Positions 17,338-25,796 of a DNA stretch of 64,000 bases are shown in pieces; the stretch's first letter is position 1, and every line of letters starts with the position of its first letter. The DNA comes from Alteribacillus bidgolensis (lineage in GTDB: Bacteria > Bacillota > Bacilli > Bacillales > Marinococcaceae). Both the position numbers and the translations under genes were made by a program. Under the pieces are notes generated by a model that made no database searches, had not been told where the DNA came from, and saw only the letters and a program-made list of their open reading frames with translations. The stretch spans positions 3,965,272-4,029,271 of the forward strand of contig NZ_KZ614149.1 in the NCBI RefSeq assembly GCF_002886255.1, written 5' to 3'.

Positions 17338-17547
17338 AATGTTCGTTTTTGATAATCAAAATAGTACTTATGAAATTGATTCATATTATATAATCCACTC
17401 TAAACTTTTTGGGAGACTTCCTTTACATGATGACAAGACGATTTTTATAATGGGTTGATACTTACAGAAACAAGAATAAAGACGGAGTGCGGTCGGTGGA
17501 AAATAGAGGTAGAATTAAAGTAAATATTCAGGTAAGGAGGAATTGTT

Positions 17548-18537
17548 GTGAAAAAACAAGTACGGTTAATTCCTTATCGTGTCGAAGAAGTGTTGAATGC
17601 ATCTGAAGAAAAAATTCCTAAAGGCGTTGAAATGATACGAGCCCCTAAACTTTGGAAGGAAGGTTATAAAGGAGAAGGAAACGTTATTGCGGTTATAGAC
17701 ACAGGCTGCCAGCCGGACCATCCCGATTTAAAAGATCGAATTATTGGCGGAAGAAATTTTACTGATGATTACAATAGTGATCCTGAAAATTTTTCAGATA
17801 ACCAAGGCCATGGGACTCATGTAGCTGGTACTATTGGTGCTACTTTAGATGATTCAGGAGTCGTCGGTGTTGCACCTCAAGTGAATCTTCTTATTTTAAA
17901 AGCTCTTTCTGGAGAAGGGTATGGATCATATCAAGGCATAATAGATTCTATTCATTATGCAATAGACTGGCGAGGAGATAATGGAGAAAGGGTCCGTGTC
18001 ATTTCTATGTCACTAGGCGGGCCGAACGATATTCATGAAATGCATGATGCGATCAAAAGGGCAGTTGAAAACAACATCCTGGTTGTCTGCGCAGCTGGCA
18101 ATGAAGGAGACCAGGATGAAAGTACAGAAGAAATTGCTTATCCTGGATATTACAAAGAAGTAGTGCAGGTAGGGGCCGTTGATTTTGATCGAAATTTAGC
18201 TGAATTTACTAATTTCAACGATGAAATTGACCTGGTAGCCCCAGGGGTTAATATTCTTTCCACTTATCCGGATAATAAATTTGCGAGACTGTCAGGTACA
18301 TCAATGGCTACTCCTCACGTGGCAGGGGCAGCCGCCCTTATTATTAATCAATGCGAAGATGATTTTAACAGGGAGTTAACGGAGCCGCAAATCTATTCAC
18401 AAGTCGTGAAAAGAACCGAATCTTTAGGGAACAGCAGGAGCATGGAAGGAAATGGTTTAATTGTGCTGACAAATTACGTTACAAGCTCTGAAGATAAGAA
18501 AAGACGTCAAAAGAAATATGCTTCAAAAAAATCATAA
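17548..18537 (+). CDS. isp: Intracellular subtilisin-type serine protease
   Basis: Cytoplasmic S8 peptidase, 329 aa. No signal peptide is present. The short N-terminal extension carries RLIPY at 6-10, the motif known to keep intracellular subtilisins inactive until cleaved. The catalytic triad is Asp51 (VIDTG), His88 (GHGTHVAG) and Ser252 (GTSMATPH), with the oxyanion Asn in AAGNEG near 184. GTG 17548 follows AAGGAGG. It resembles B. subtilis IspA. It lies alone between a repeat block and a convergent YitT gene, inserted relative to the B. subtilis pbuG-yebE order. Confidence 0.92.
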   Translation: MKKQVRLIPYRVEEVLNASEEKIPKGVEMIRAPKLWKEGYKGEGNVIAVIDTGCQPDHPDLKDRIIGGRNFTDDYNSDPENFSDNQGHGTHVAGTIGATLDDSGVVGVAPQVNLLILKALSGEGYGSYQGIIDSIHYAIDWRGDNGERVRVISMSLGGPNDIHEMHDAIKRAVENNILVVCAAGNEGDQDESTEEIAYPGYYKEVVQVGAVDFDRNLAEFTNFNDEIDLVAPGVNILSTYPDNKFARLSGTSMATPHVAGAAALIINQCEDDFNRELTEPQIYSQVVKRTESLGNSRSMEGNGLIVLTNYVTSSEDKKRRQKKYASKKS

Positions 18538-18565
18538 AGTTCTTTGTCTGAAAAGAGAATATATA

Positions 18566-18599
18566 AAAGCGCAGCCTCTTTTACAGGGGTTTGCGCTTT
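18566..18599 (+). terminator. Shared terminator between the protease and the YitT gene
   Basis: AAAGCGCA / TGCGCTTT form an 8-bp symmetrical stem between two convergent genes, with U/A runs on both sides. Confidence 0.7.
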
Positions 18600-18600
18600 C

Positions 18601-19476
18601 CTATATTTTCCGACTTTCTGGATCAAAGGTGAAACCTTCGCCCGCTACTTCTTTTACGTCATGAACAGCTACGAAAGCGTATGGGTCCACGTCATTAATA
18701 ATGGATTTTAGCTGAATCAGTTGATTTCGATTGACCACACAATACAACACATTACGTTCATCACGTGTGAAGCTCCCTCTTCCGGTTAATACCGTCGATC
18801 CTCGGTGCATGCGTTTAATAATGGCGTCAGATATAGCATCGGTATAATTGGAAATAATCATAGCAGATTTTCCGGCATTTGCCCCTTCGATAATAAAGTC
18901 AATAACACGAGTTGCAATAAAGACAGCAACAAGAGTATACATAGCTTCAGGTAGTGTTAAATGAATTAAGGAAAATGAAATAACAAAGGCGTCAAACATA
19001 AACATAAATGTACCGATCCCTATCCCGAAATATTTCTCCGCCAGCCGGGCGAGAATATCTACGCCGCCTGTTGTACCGCCTGCACGAAATATGATCCCAA
19101 GTCCAGTTCCAGCAAAAACCCCGGCAAATAAAGAAACAAGTATCATATCGTTTTGAAGAGCTACATTCATATGCCAATATTTTTCAAAAAAATGAAGCGA
19201 GCCGGAAAGCATCAATGTGCCAAACACGCTGTATATAAAAACTTTTCGACCTAGAAGCTTGTAGCCTACAAAAAACAAAGGAATGTTTAACACAAGGTTC
19301 GAAATCGAAGGTTCAATTGTAAACAAATAATAAATGACGAGAGTGAGACCAGTAAAACCACCGTGAGCCAGCCCATTTTGCAAATTAAAATGAATAAGGC
19401 CAAAACCGAAAACTATTGTACCTAGAAATATAATCAATATATTGGTTAAGCGAATGCCTTCAAATAGATTTTTCAA
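18601..19476 (-). CDS. YitT-family membrane protein (DUF161/DUF2179)
   Basis: A 291-residue protein with five or six hydrophobic helices in the first 190 residues, including GTGLGIIFRAGGTTGGVDILA, the diagnostic DUF161 segment. A soluble C-terminal DUF2179 domain (about 200-285) ends with DVDPYAFVAVHDVKEVAGEGF. The family is abundant in Bacillales and its molecular function is unresolved. The start is TTG 19476, supported by AGGAGG 8-13 bases upstream. It is convergent with the protease gene. Which paralogue (YitT, YqfU, YpjC and so on) cannot be told. Confidence 0.88.
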   Translation of the reverse strand: MKNLFEGIRLTNILIIFLGTIVFGFGLIHFNLQNGLAHGGFTGLTLVIYYLFTIEPSISNLVLNIPLFFVGYKLLGRKVFIYSVFGTLMLSGSLHFFEKYWHMNVALQNDMILVSLFAGVFAGTGLGIIFRAGGTTGGVDILARLAEKYFGIGIGTFMFMFDAFVISFSLIHLTLPEAMYTLVAVFIATRVIDFIIEGANAGKSAMIISNYTDAISDAIIKRMHRGSTVLTGRGSFTRDERNVLYCVVNRNQLIQLKSIINDVDPYAFVAVHDVKEVAGEGFTFDPESRKI

Positions 19477-19716
19477 TCGGGTATCCTCCTATTCTCTGTC
19501 ATTATAAACCTTAAAAAAGCTGTTATACACACAACCAGAAAAAACTAGCAGCCAATAAAAGAGCTTCTCTTTTCAGTATGGCCAATTGTAAACGAAAAAG
19601 CCATTTATCGACGCAGTGATTATTGGAAAGAGTGAGAAGGAAATAATTAAAAGGAATATAAATGATTTTGTAGAAGGTTGTCAGAGTAATACGACTATTG
19701 AGGAGGAACCACTATA

Positions 19717-20709
19717 ATGACCAGTTTTCAAGCAATGATGGTAGAAGAGACAGGCAATAAGGAAGTAGAAAAACGTATCCGTACGCTTACATTAGATGAT
19801 CTGCCAGAAGGAGATGTTCTCGTAAAAGTTCACTACTCCAGTGTGAATTTCAAAGACGGTATGGCTTCTATGGCAAACGGAAACATTGTAAATGAATACC
19901 CGATGGTTCCTGGTATAGACTTAGCAGGGGTAGTAGAAGATTCGTCAGATACTCGCTTTTCTAACGGTGATAAAGTCATCGTAACAAGTTATGAATTAGG
20001 AGTTTCTCATTATGGAGGTTTTGCTGAATATGCAAGAGTTCCGGCAGAGTGGGTTGTACCGCTGCCTGAAGGTTTAGATTTAAAAGAAGCTATGATCTAC
20101 GGTACAGCTGGTTTTACAGCTGGTTTATCTGTTATACGGCTTGAGGAGGAAGGAATTACTCCAGAAAGCGGCACTGTACTTGTAACAGGAGCTACAGGCG
20201 GAGTAGGAAGCATGGCAGTTGCAATGCTTGCTCACCTAGGATACAACGTGGTAGCAAGTACTGGTAAATCCTCTGAACATAATTATTTAAAAGAGTTGGG
20301 GGCAAAAGAAATTCTTTCACGAGAAGACGTGCAGCCGGAGAAAATCCGTCCGCTTGATAAACAACGCTGGGCTGGAGTTGTTGATCCAGTAGGAGGTGAA
20401 ACACTGGCATATGCGTTAAGCACGCTTGCCTATGGCGGTGCTGCTGCGGTAAGTGGGTTAACCGGGGGGACAAAGATTCCAGCCACAGTGTTCCCATTTA
20501 TTTTAAGAGGTGTGAACCTTGTAGGTATTGATTCTGTCTATTGCCCAATGGATAGAAGAAAGCAAGTCTGGAATCGTCTTGCATCAGATTTAAAAGTCAA
20601 AAATTTACTCGAAACGATAGCAAGTGAGATTACAATAGAGGAGCTTCCGGAAACATTAGAACAAATTCTTCAAGCGCAAGTGCGGGGGAGAAAGATCGTC
20701 CGTTTATAA
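19717..20709 (+). CDS. acuI: Quinone oxidoreductase, YhdH/AcuI type (acryloyl-CoA reductase family)
   Basis: A 330-residue zinc-free medium-chain dehydrogenase. It shows the YhdH-type start (SSVNFKDGMA at 41-50), PGIDLAG near 65, the NADPH loop VTGATGGVGS at 157-166 and VDPVGGETLAYAL. Characterised members reduce acryloyl-CoA to propionyl-CoA with NADPH or act on quinones. The substrate here is not proven. ATG follows GAGGAGG. It is a single gene with its own terminator. Confidence 0.85.
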   Translation: MTSFQAMMVEETGNKEVEKRIRTLTLDDLPEGDVLVKVHYSSVNFKDGMASMANGNIVNEYPMVPGIDLAGVVEDSSDTRFSNGDKVIVTSYELGVSHYGGFAEYARVPAEWVVPLPEGLDLKEAMIYGTAGFTAGLSVIRLEEEGITPESGTVLVTGATGGVGSMAVAMLAHLGYNVVASTGKSSEHNYLKELGAKEILSREDVQPEKIRPLDKQRWAGVVDPVGGETLAYALSTLAYGGAAAVSGLTGGTKIPATVFPFILRGVNLVGIDSVYCPMDRRKQVWNRLASDLKVKNLLETIASEITIEELPETLEQILQAQVRGRKIVRL

Positions 20710-20718
20710 AAATATAGA

Positions 20719-20766
20719 AAAGAGGAGGTGCTTCATAAAGGCAAAGGAGCAGCCTCTTCTGTTTTT
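20719..20766 (+). terminator. Terminator after the AcuI-like gene
   Basis: AAGAGG...TGCT pairs with AGCA...CCTCTT around a small internal loop, followed by CTGTTTTT. Confidence 0.7.
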
Positions 20767-21165
20767 GGCATTGCATTTTATTTCAAATAGACTTAATGAA
20801 AATATACTAGGAACATAAATGATCTCTCGCATATTAAAGCAGGGCCTTGTCATTAAGATATCGGTGAAGAAGATAACTCATATTGGCATCTTTCTCTTTT
20901 CTAATCTACCCATTGATTAAAATCTTGGTGCATGTCATTCGTTTATCAGAGTTAAAATCCACTTTTCATCATTTCGAAAGTGAGTATGCTAACCTCAAAA
21001 GCTTAAATAATTTTTCTGAATTTTCTATCATTTAGATTGTCGTTAGATAAAAGTCAAAAAAGAAGGAATAAACTTTATTCTCTAGAAGCTAGGTGAGGAA
21101 AAACTTATACTGTTACCGACAAAATTTTTAATATTCACAGTGTAATAAAAGGGGTATGGTTACGT
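20767..21165 (+). other. Intergenic stretch without recognisable features
   Basis: About 400 AT-rich bases between a terminator and the M20 hydrolase gene. I found no ORF with a ribosome binding site, no repeat and no RNA motif. A promoter for the downstream gene presumably lies here but is not distinct. Confidence 0.5.
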
Positions 21166-22470
21166 ATGAATGTATTTTCTAAGAAAAGATTGCTGGCTTC
21201 TAACGATAATTTAGCTCTAACTGAATCTCTCAACCCAGGAATTTTGGCAGATAGACTGGCTTCCTTAGCAGAAATAGGGAAAACAGAAGATGGTGGAGTT
21301 ACACGCTATGTCTACACTGAAGAAGAAGCGGATGCCAAAAAGTTGTTTCGTTCCTGGATGGAAAACGCGGGACTAAAAGTAAGGGAAGATGCAGTTGGAA
21401 ATATGTATGGGAGATTAGAAGGAAAAGAGCCTGAACTTCCTGCACTGCTTACCGGGTCGCATTTAGACACAGTACCTAATGGAGGTGCTTTTGATGGATC
21501 GTTAGGATGTGTCAGCTCGTTAATGGCTATCGAAGCAATTATTCAAGAACATGGACAATTGAGAAGATCGCTTGAATTAGTAGTGTTTGCTGATGAAGAA
21601 GGGGCTCGGTTTGGAAGTGGATTGTTTGGAAGCCGGGCTGCCATGGGAGAAGTAAGTAAGGAGGATTTGTTTCAGCTTCGAGATGAAAATGGAGTTACAG
21701 CAGCAGAAGCAATGAAAAGACAAGGCTACGCGCCAAATAAGCTGAAAAAATGTGTATACCCGAAAGAGGAAATTCACGCATTTTTAGAACTTCATATAGA
21801 ACAAGGCAAAAGCTTAGAACAACAACAGAAAAATATAGGCATTGTCAACGGAATTGCAGGCCCTTCTTGGCTTGAGGTGATTTTTGAAGGAGAAACAGAT
21901 CATGCAGGTAATACACCTATGGACATGCGGTCTGATGCTGCAGCTGGAGCGGCTGATTTAGTTTTGTCGATTGAAAATATTCCCCGGGAAATAAGCTCGA
22001 CTGCTGTCGCTACAGTAGGAAAATTGCAGCTTTTTCCCAATGGATCGAATGTTATCGCAGGAAAAGCAGAGATGACAGTCGATGTTAGAGATATAGATGA
22101 AGAAGTACGCGACAATATGTTAATTGAAATAAAGAGAGAAGCAGAACGGATTGCGGAAAAAAGGGGTTTGAAAACGGAAACGAAGATTCAGATTAAAATA
22201 CCGCCTGTCCCGGTTCCTAAGTGGATCCAGCAACATGCACAAGAAGCAGCAGAAAAATTGAAGCTATCCTATAATTATTTACCAAGCGGGGCAGGCCATG
22301 ATGCGATGATTGCAGGTAAATACGTACCTTCTGGGCTCATATTTGTGCCGAGCTATCAAGGGAAAAGTCATTCACCGGAAGAATTCACCTCATTGAAAGA
22401 TTGTTTTAACGGAGTATTGGCACTAAAAGAAATAGCAGAAAATATTGGAAACGATAATGGGCAGAGTTAA
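21166..22470 (+). CDS. M20 zinc hydrolase: allantoate amidohydrolase / N-carbamoyl-L-amino acid hydrolase
   Basis: A 434-residue amidohydrolase of the M20 carbamoylase branch. Metal-ligand motifs are His99 (GSHLDTVPNGG), Asp110 (AFDG), Glu144/Glu145 (FADEEGARFG), His210 (ELHIEQG) and a C-terminal GKSHSPEEF His. The dimerisation domain (about 225-340) carries DHAGNTPM. Members hydrolyse ureido or carbamoyl groups of allantoate, ureidoglycolate or N-carbamoyl amino acids, and sequence alone does not decide which. No allantoin genes are next to it. It is followed by the polyketide synthase pair 80 bases on, probably a separate unit. Confidence 0.85.
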   Translation: MNVFSKKRLLASNDNLALTESLNPGILADRLASLAEIGKTEDGGVTRYVYTEEEADAKKLFRSWMENAGLKVREDAVGNMYGRLEGKEPELPALLTGSHLDTVPNGGAFDGSLGCVSSLMAIEAIIQEHGQLRRSLELVVFADEEGARFGSGLFGSRAAMGEVSKEDLFQLRDENGVTAAEAMKRQGYAPNKLKKCVYPKEEIHAFLELHIEQGKSLEQQQKNIGIVNGIAGPSWLEVIFEGETDHAGNTPMDMRSDAAAGAADLVLSIENIPREISSTAVATVGKLQLFPNGSNVIAGKAEMTVDVRDIDEEVRDNMLIEIKREAERIAEKRGLKTETKIQIKIPPVPVPKWIQQHAQEAAEKLKLSYNYLPSGAGHDAMIAGKYVPSGLIFVPSYQGKSHSPEEFTSLKDCFNGVLALKEIAENIGNDNGQS

Positions 22471-22550
22471 GGATTTAACTCCTTGAAAATAGAGTATTAT
22501 TTAGCAGCAAAGGAAAAACTATACTTGACGATTATAGAGAAGGTGAAACA

Positions 22551-23618
22551 ATGCCATTTATACAGCATGTAGAAACAGCAGATGCTCCTTACCGAGTAAC
22601 ACAGCAAGAAACGGTAGAAGTGGTTCGTGAATTATTCGGTAATTCTTTTTCAGATATAGATCGTTTATTAAAAGTATTCGGGAATGGTCAAATTGAAAGT
22701 CGTTTTTTGGCTGCGCCGCTGTCTTGGTTTCAACAAAATCACGATTTTGAAGAGAAAAACCAGCTATATATAAAACAGGCACTTACGTTAGGAAGCGAGG
22801 CCGTAATGAGGTGTTTGCAAGAAACAAACACGTCAAAAGAAGAAATCGATGCCTTTTTCTTTATTTCAAGTTCAGGAATGGCAACACCGACGATAGATGC
22901 ACGGATTATGAATGAATTAAATTTCCCTTCTCATATAAAAAGAATTCCAATTTGGGGACTGGGGTGTGCTGGAGGAGCTTCAGCCTTGAGTCGTGCCCAT
23001 GAATATTTACTTGCTTATCCTTCTGCTAAAGTACTTGTACTTTGTCTTGAATTGTGCAGTCTTACTTTTCAACGCGATGACACATCTAAAAGTAATTTAA
23101 TCGGCACCTCACTATTTGCAGACGGTGCTGCATGTGTCCTTATGACAGGGGAGAAAGTAAAACATAAAAACACTTGCCCGCGCACGATAGATACGATGTC
23201 TACTTTGATGCCATATTCGGAAGATGTGATGGGATGGGATATTAAAAATGAAGGACTTCATGTTATTTTCTCAAGAGATATACCAGCTATTATTGAAGAA
23301 TGGTTAAAACCGAACGTAACTGCTTTTTTAAAAAAGCTAGATAAGTCATCAGCAGATATCGACCATTTTGTTGCTCATCCAGGCGGTAAAAAAGTTCTTC
23401 AAGCTTACGAAAGAGCACTGGGTTTTTCAGAAGAAAAAACAGAACCGGCTAGGGAAGTTTTAGCTGTACAGGGAAATATGTCCTCTCCAACTGTCTTGTA
23501 TGTTTTGAAAAAAATAATGCAAAAAAAGCCTTCATATGGAGAAAATGGTATAGTGACAGCTCTAGGTCCTGGATTTAGTTCAGAATTGCTATGGCTAGAA
23601 TGGGGAGAAAAAGAATGA
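22551..23618 (+). CDS. bpsA: Type III polyketide synthase (chalcone/stilbene synthase-like, BpsA)
   Basis: A 355-residue homodimeric ketosynthase that extends fatty acyl-CoA with malonyl-CoA to give alkylpyrones or alkylresorcinols. The catalytic triad is complete: Cys139 (GLGCAGG), His276 (VAHPGGKK) and Asn309 (GNMSSPT). The C-terminal GPGFSSELLWLEW is typical. Its stop overlaps the ATG of a membrane methyltransferase, the same arrangement as B. subtilis bpsA-bpsB (bcsA-ypbQ), whose product is a methylated alkylpyrone. Likely role is a membrane-associated phenolic or pyrone lipid. Confidence 0.92.
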   Translation: MPFIQHVETADAPYRVTQQETVEVVRELFGNSFSDIDRLLKVFGNGQIESRFLAAPLSWFQQNHDFEEKNQLYIKQALTLGSEAVMRCLQETNTSKEEIDAFFFISSSGMATPTIDARIMNELNFPSHIKRIPIWGLGCAGGASALSRAHEYLLAYPSAKVLVLCLELCSLTFQRDDTSKSNLIGTSLFADGAACVLMTGEKVKHKNTCPRTIDTMSTLMPYSEDVMGWDIKNEGLHVIFSRDIPAIIEEWLKPNVTAFLKKLDKSSADIDHFVAHPGGKKVLQAYERALGFSEEKTEPAREVLAVQGNMSSPTVLYVLKKIMQKKPSYGENGIVTALGPGFSSELLWLEWGEKE

Positions 23619-24139
23619 CGTTTTTTATCATTTTGGTATCAGTTGTTGTATTGCAGCGACTAGCAGAAATTATATACGCCCGTCGAAATGAAAAAAAAAT
23701 GAAGGCAAAAGGTGCTATAGAAATCGGAGCTTCTCATTATAAATGGATTGTTTTGTTACATATTTTTTTCTTCTTTTCTTTAATTATTGAAGTGACAGAA
23801 AGACAATTTGCGCTTAGTCCAGGCTGGCAGGTGTTTTTACTGCTTTTTATTGTTGTGCAAATTCTTAGAATCTGGACGCTGACTTCACTGGGAGAATTTT
23901 GGAACACGAAAATAATCGTCCTTCCTGGGGCAAAGAAAGTAAACAAAGGTCCATACAGCTGGATTTCACACCCCAATTATGCCATTGTTGTGCTTGAAGT
24001 TATCCTATTACCTCTAATATACGGTGCTTGGATCACAGCACTTATTTTCTCAGCTGCAAATGCCATTATTTTACTTCTCATACGAATTCCTGCTGAAGAT
24101 AGAGCACTCGAACAATTAAAAAAAATGACGAATGATTAG
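23615..24139 (+). CDS. bpsB: Isoprenylcysteine carboxyl methyltransferase-family protein (BpsB/YpbQ)
   Basis: A 174-residue integral membrane protein with about four or five helices, an RIWTLTSLGEFWNTKI segment and the SAM/substrate motif GPYSWISHPNYAIVVLE of the ICMT-like family. ATG 23615 overlaps the synthase stop by 4 bases and has GGGGAG upstream, so I prefer it to an in-frame ATG 24 bases earlier. In B. subtilis the homologue methylates the alkylpyrone made by BpsA, and coupling to the synthase here supports the same job. Confidence 0.9.
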   Translation: MTFFIILVSVVVLQRLAEIIYARRNEKKMKAKGAIEIGASHYKWIVLLHIFFFFSLIIEVTERQFALSPGWQVFLLLFIVVQILRIWTLTSLGEFWNTKIIVLPGAKKVNKGPYSWISHPNYAIVVLEVILLPLIYGAWITALIFSAANAIILLLIRIPAEDRALEQLKKMTND

Positions 24140-24223
24140 TACTTCCCACACTATCTAAAACGTGATATATTTTTTTCGACTTTATGATGAATGCGCTTTT
24201 AGCGGGGAAGGAAGCGGTATAAT

Positions 24224-24763
24224 ATGCTCGATGTTCTCCTTGAAAATGCTTGGACAATGCTCCTTATTATTTTTACTATTAACATTGTCTATGTCACCTT
24301 ATTTACGCTGCGTATGATTTTTACTTTAAAAGGACAGCGTTATTTTGCTGGTGCGGTTGGTATGACAGAAATTGTGGTATATGTTCTCGGTCTCGGCCTT
24401 GTACTTGATAACCTTGATAATATTTTAAATGTAGCGGCGTACGCTATTGGTTTTGGGACGGGAGTCGTGGTAGGGATGAAAATTGAGGAGAAGCTGGCAT
24501 TAGGGTATATTACAGTAAACGTCATTACAAAAGAATACGAACCCGATATTCCAAATGCTCTCCGTGATAAAGGATATGGGGTAACTAACTGGGTAGCATA
24601 CGGCAGAGAAGGTGAACGCTTAATGATGCAGATTTTAACCTCAAGAAGGTCAGAAACGGATTTATATAACATTGTGAAAAAACTAGATCCTAAAGCTTTT
24701 ATTATTTCTCACGAACCAAAAGCCTTTTTCGGAGGTTTCTGGGTAAAAGGAGTAAGGCGTTAA
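24224..24763 (+). CDS. yebE: UPF0316/DUF2179 membrane protein YebE
   Basis: A 179-residue protein with three N-terminal membrane helices (about 10-95; GFGTGVVVGMKIEEKLA) and a C-terminal DUF2179 domain. It lies upstream of yebG and the pur operon as in B. subtilis. Function is unknown. The ATG is preceded by GGAAGGAAG. Length is normal for the family. Confidence 0.88.
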   Translation: MLDVLLENAWTMLLIIFTINIVYVTLFTLRMIFTLKGQRYFAGAVGMTEIVVYVLGLGLVLDNLDNILNVAAYAIGFGTGVVVGMKIEEKLALGYITVNVITKEYEPDIPNALRDKGYGVTNWVAYGREGERLMMQILTSRRSETDLYNIVKKLDPKAFIISHEPKAFFGGFWVKGVRR

Positions 24764-24785
24764 TTATATAGAAGGAGATGGAACA

Positions 24786-24986
24786 GTGCCCAAAAAAACA
24801 AAGAGGAAAAAATTCGAAGTGAAAGATGGGGAAACGATTGATGAATGTTTGAAAAGAATAGATGAAGAAGGTTATGTACCTGTTCGCCGCATGGAAAAAC
24901 CTGTATTCGAGGAAGTGAGGAAAAACGGAAAAACAGAAAAAATTCCTATTAAACAACAAATATTATTTGAAACTAAGCTTAAATAA
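24786..24986 (+). CDS. yebG: NETI-motif small protein YebG
   Basis: A 66-residue, highly charged protein. The family motif DGETIDECLKRI lies near 14-26, followed by GYVPVRRMEKPVF. It follows yebE by 22 bases and begins with GTG after AAGGAGATG. B. subtilis carries yebG at exactly this position before purE. Function is unknown. The PurBox pair begins at its stop codon. Confidence 0.85.
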   Translation: MPKKTKRKKFEVKDGETIDECLKRIDEEGYVPVRRMEKPVFEEVRKNGKTEKIPIKQQILFETKLK

Positions 24987-25026
24987 CCGAACATTAAACT
25001 TTCCGCGGGTTTAAATGTTCGATTTT
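24983..25026 (+). promoter_or_regulatory. PurBox pair (PurR operator) of the pur operon
   Basis: ATAACCGAACATT matches the PurBox consensus perfectly (core CCGAAC at 24987-24992). The inverted partner has core GTTCGA at 25017-25022, with 24 bases between cores. The same inverted repeat, followed by TTTTTG, can fold as a terminator for yebG, so it may have two roles. Confidence 0.85.
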
Positions 25027-25029
25027 TGT

Positions 25030-25059
25030 TTGACAGATTTCGTGACAACTTGTTAAGCT
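25030..25059 (+). promoter_or_regulatory. purE operon promoter
   Basis: TTGACA (25030-25035) lies 7 bases after the second PurBox core, as at pbuG. TAAGCT with an upstream TG (25054-25059) is 18 bases on. An alternative pair is GTGACA (25042-25047) and TGTAAT (25065-25070), spaced 17. Confidence 0.55.
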
Positions 25060-25091
25060 ATACATGTAATCAAACGGATGAACGAAATAAA

Positions 25092-25161
25092 CCTCATATA
25101 ATGTCAAGAATAAGGCTCGACAAGTTTCTACCCGGCGACCGTAAATTGCCGGACTATGAGG
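25092..25161 (+). promoter_or_regulatory. Guanine riboswitch of the pur operon
   Basis: Aptamer with P1 CCTCATA / TATGAGG, J1/2 TAATG, a P2 with one A-C mismatch, J2/3 AAGTTTCTAC and P3 CCGGCGA / TTGCCGG around CCGTAAA. Position 74 is C (25154), the guanine type. Confidence 0.93.
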
Positions 25162-25225
25162 GAAAGGTATGCAAGCACCGGAACATGGGACAGCTGGAGG
25201 CAGCGCCTGTTCACCATGTCCATAA

Positions 25226-25281
25226 CCCCGGCAGCTGGCAGCTTTCTCTCATAGTATAGAGAACTGTCAAACCGGGGTTTT
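25226..25281 (+). terminator. Attenuator of the pur operon
   Basis: CCCCGG (25226-25231) pairs with CCGGGG (25272-25277), with inner GGCAG/CTGTC and TTCTCT/AGAGAA stems, followed by TTTT. CTTTCTCTCATAG (25242-25254) can instead pair with CTATGAGGGAAAG starting at 25154 as the antiterminator. Guanine binding should favour termination. Confidence 0.88.
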
Positions 25282-25310
25282 CTAATGTGCGATTTAAAGG
25301 AGAGGAAATA

Positions 25311-25796
25311 ATGGAACCGCAAGTAGGAGTAATCATGGGAAGCACTTCTGATTGGGATACGATGAAACATGCTTGTGAAGTGCTTGAAGAATTATCTATA
25401 CCTTATGAAAAAAAAGTAGTTTCGGCTCACCGTACGCCAGACCTTATGTTTGAATACGCTGAGAAGGCTCGGCAAAAAGGATTAAAAACGATCATCGCCG
25501 GTGCAGGAGGGGCTGCACACCTTCCTGGTATGGTAGCTGCTAAAACCACCCTTCCGGTTATTGGGGTTCCTGTGCAGTCCAAGGCTTTAAATGGCATGGA
25601 TTCTCTATTGTCTATTGCTCAAATGCCAGGAGGCGTTCCGGTCGCTACCGTGGCAATCGGTAAAGCGGGAGCTGTAAATGCAGGACTGCTTGCCGCAGAA
25701 TTTCTGGCAGCTTTCGATCTTGAACTTGCTGACCAACTCGAACAAAGAAGAGAAGGCCTTCGTCAAAAAGTGATAGAAACGGGGGATTTATCGTGA
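25311..25796 (+). CDS. purE: N5-carboxyaminoimidazole ribonucleotide mutase
   Basis: Class I PurE (161 aa) that moves the carboxyl group of N5-CAIR to give CAIR. The signatures MGSTSDW near the start, VSAHRTPD and AGAGGAAHLPGM are present. ATG 25311 follows AAAGGAGAGG; an in-frame ATG 24 bases earlier has no site. It is the first gene of the operon behind PurBoxes and the guanine riboswitch. The stop overlaps purK by 4 bases. Confidence 0.96.
   Translation: MEPQVGVIMGSTSDWDTMKHACEVLEELSIPYEKKVVSAHRTPDLMFEYAEKARQKGLKTIIAGAGGAAHLPGMVAAKTTLPVIGVPVQSKALNGMDSLLSIAQMPGGVPVATVAIGKAGAVNAGLLAAEFLAAFDLELADQLEQRREGLRQKVIETGDLS

Noticed and set aside
17074..17458. Two overlapping plus-strand ORFs of 83-92 codons
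   Set aside because: They run through the GC-rich intergenic repeat, have no ribosome binding site and show repeat-derived composition.
24988..25027. Reading the yebG-purE inverted repeat only as a terminator
   Set aside because: The arms match the PurBox consensus and their spacing equals that at pbuG, so the operator reading is better. A second role as terminator is kept as possible.
25026..25370. ORFs on both strands across the pur leader
   Set aside because: They overlap the guanine riboswitch, the terminator and the start of purE, with no independent translation signal.
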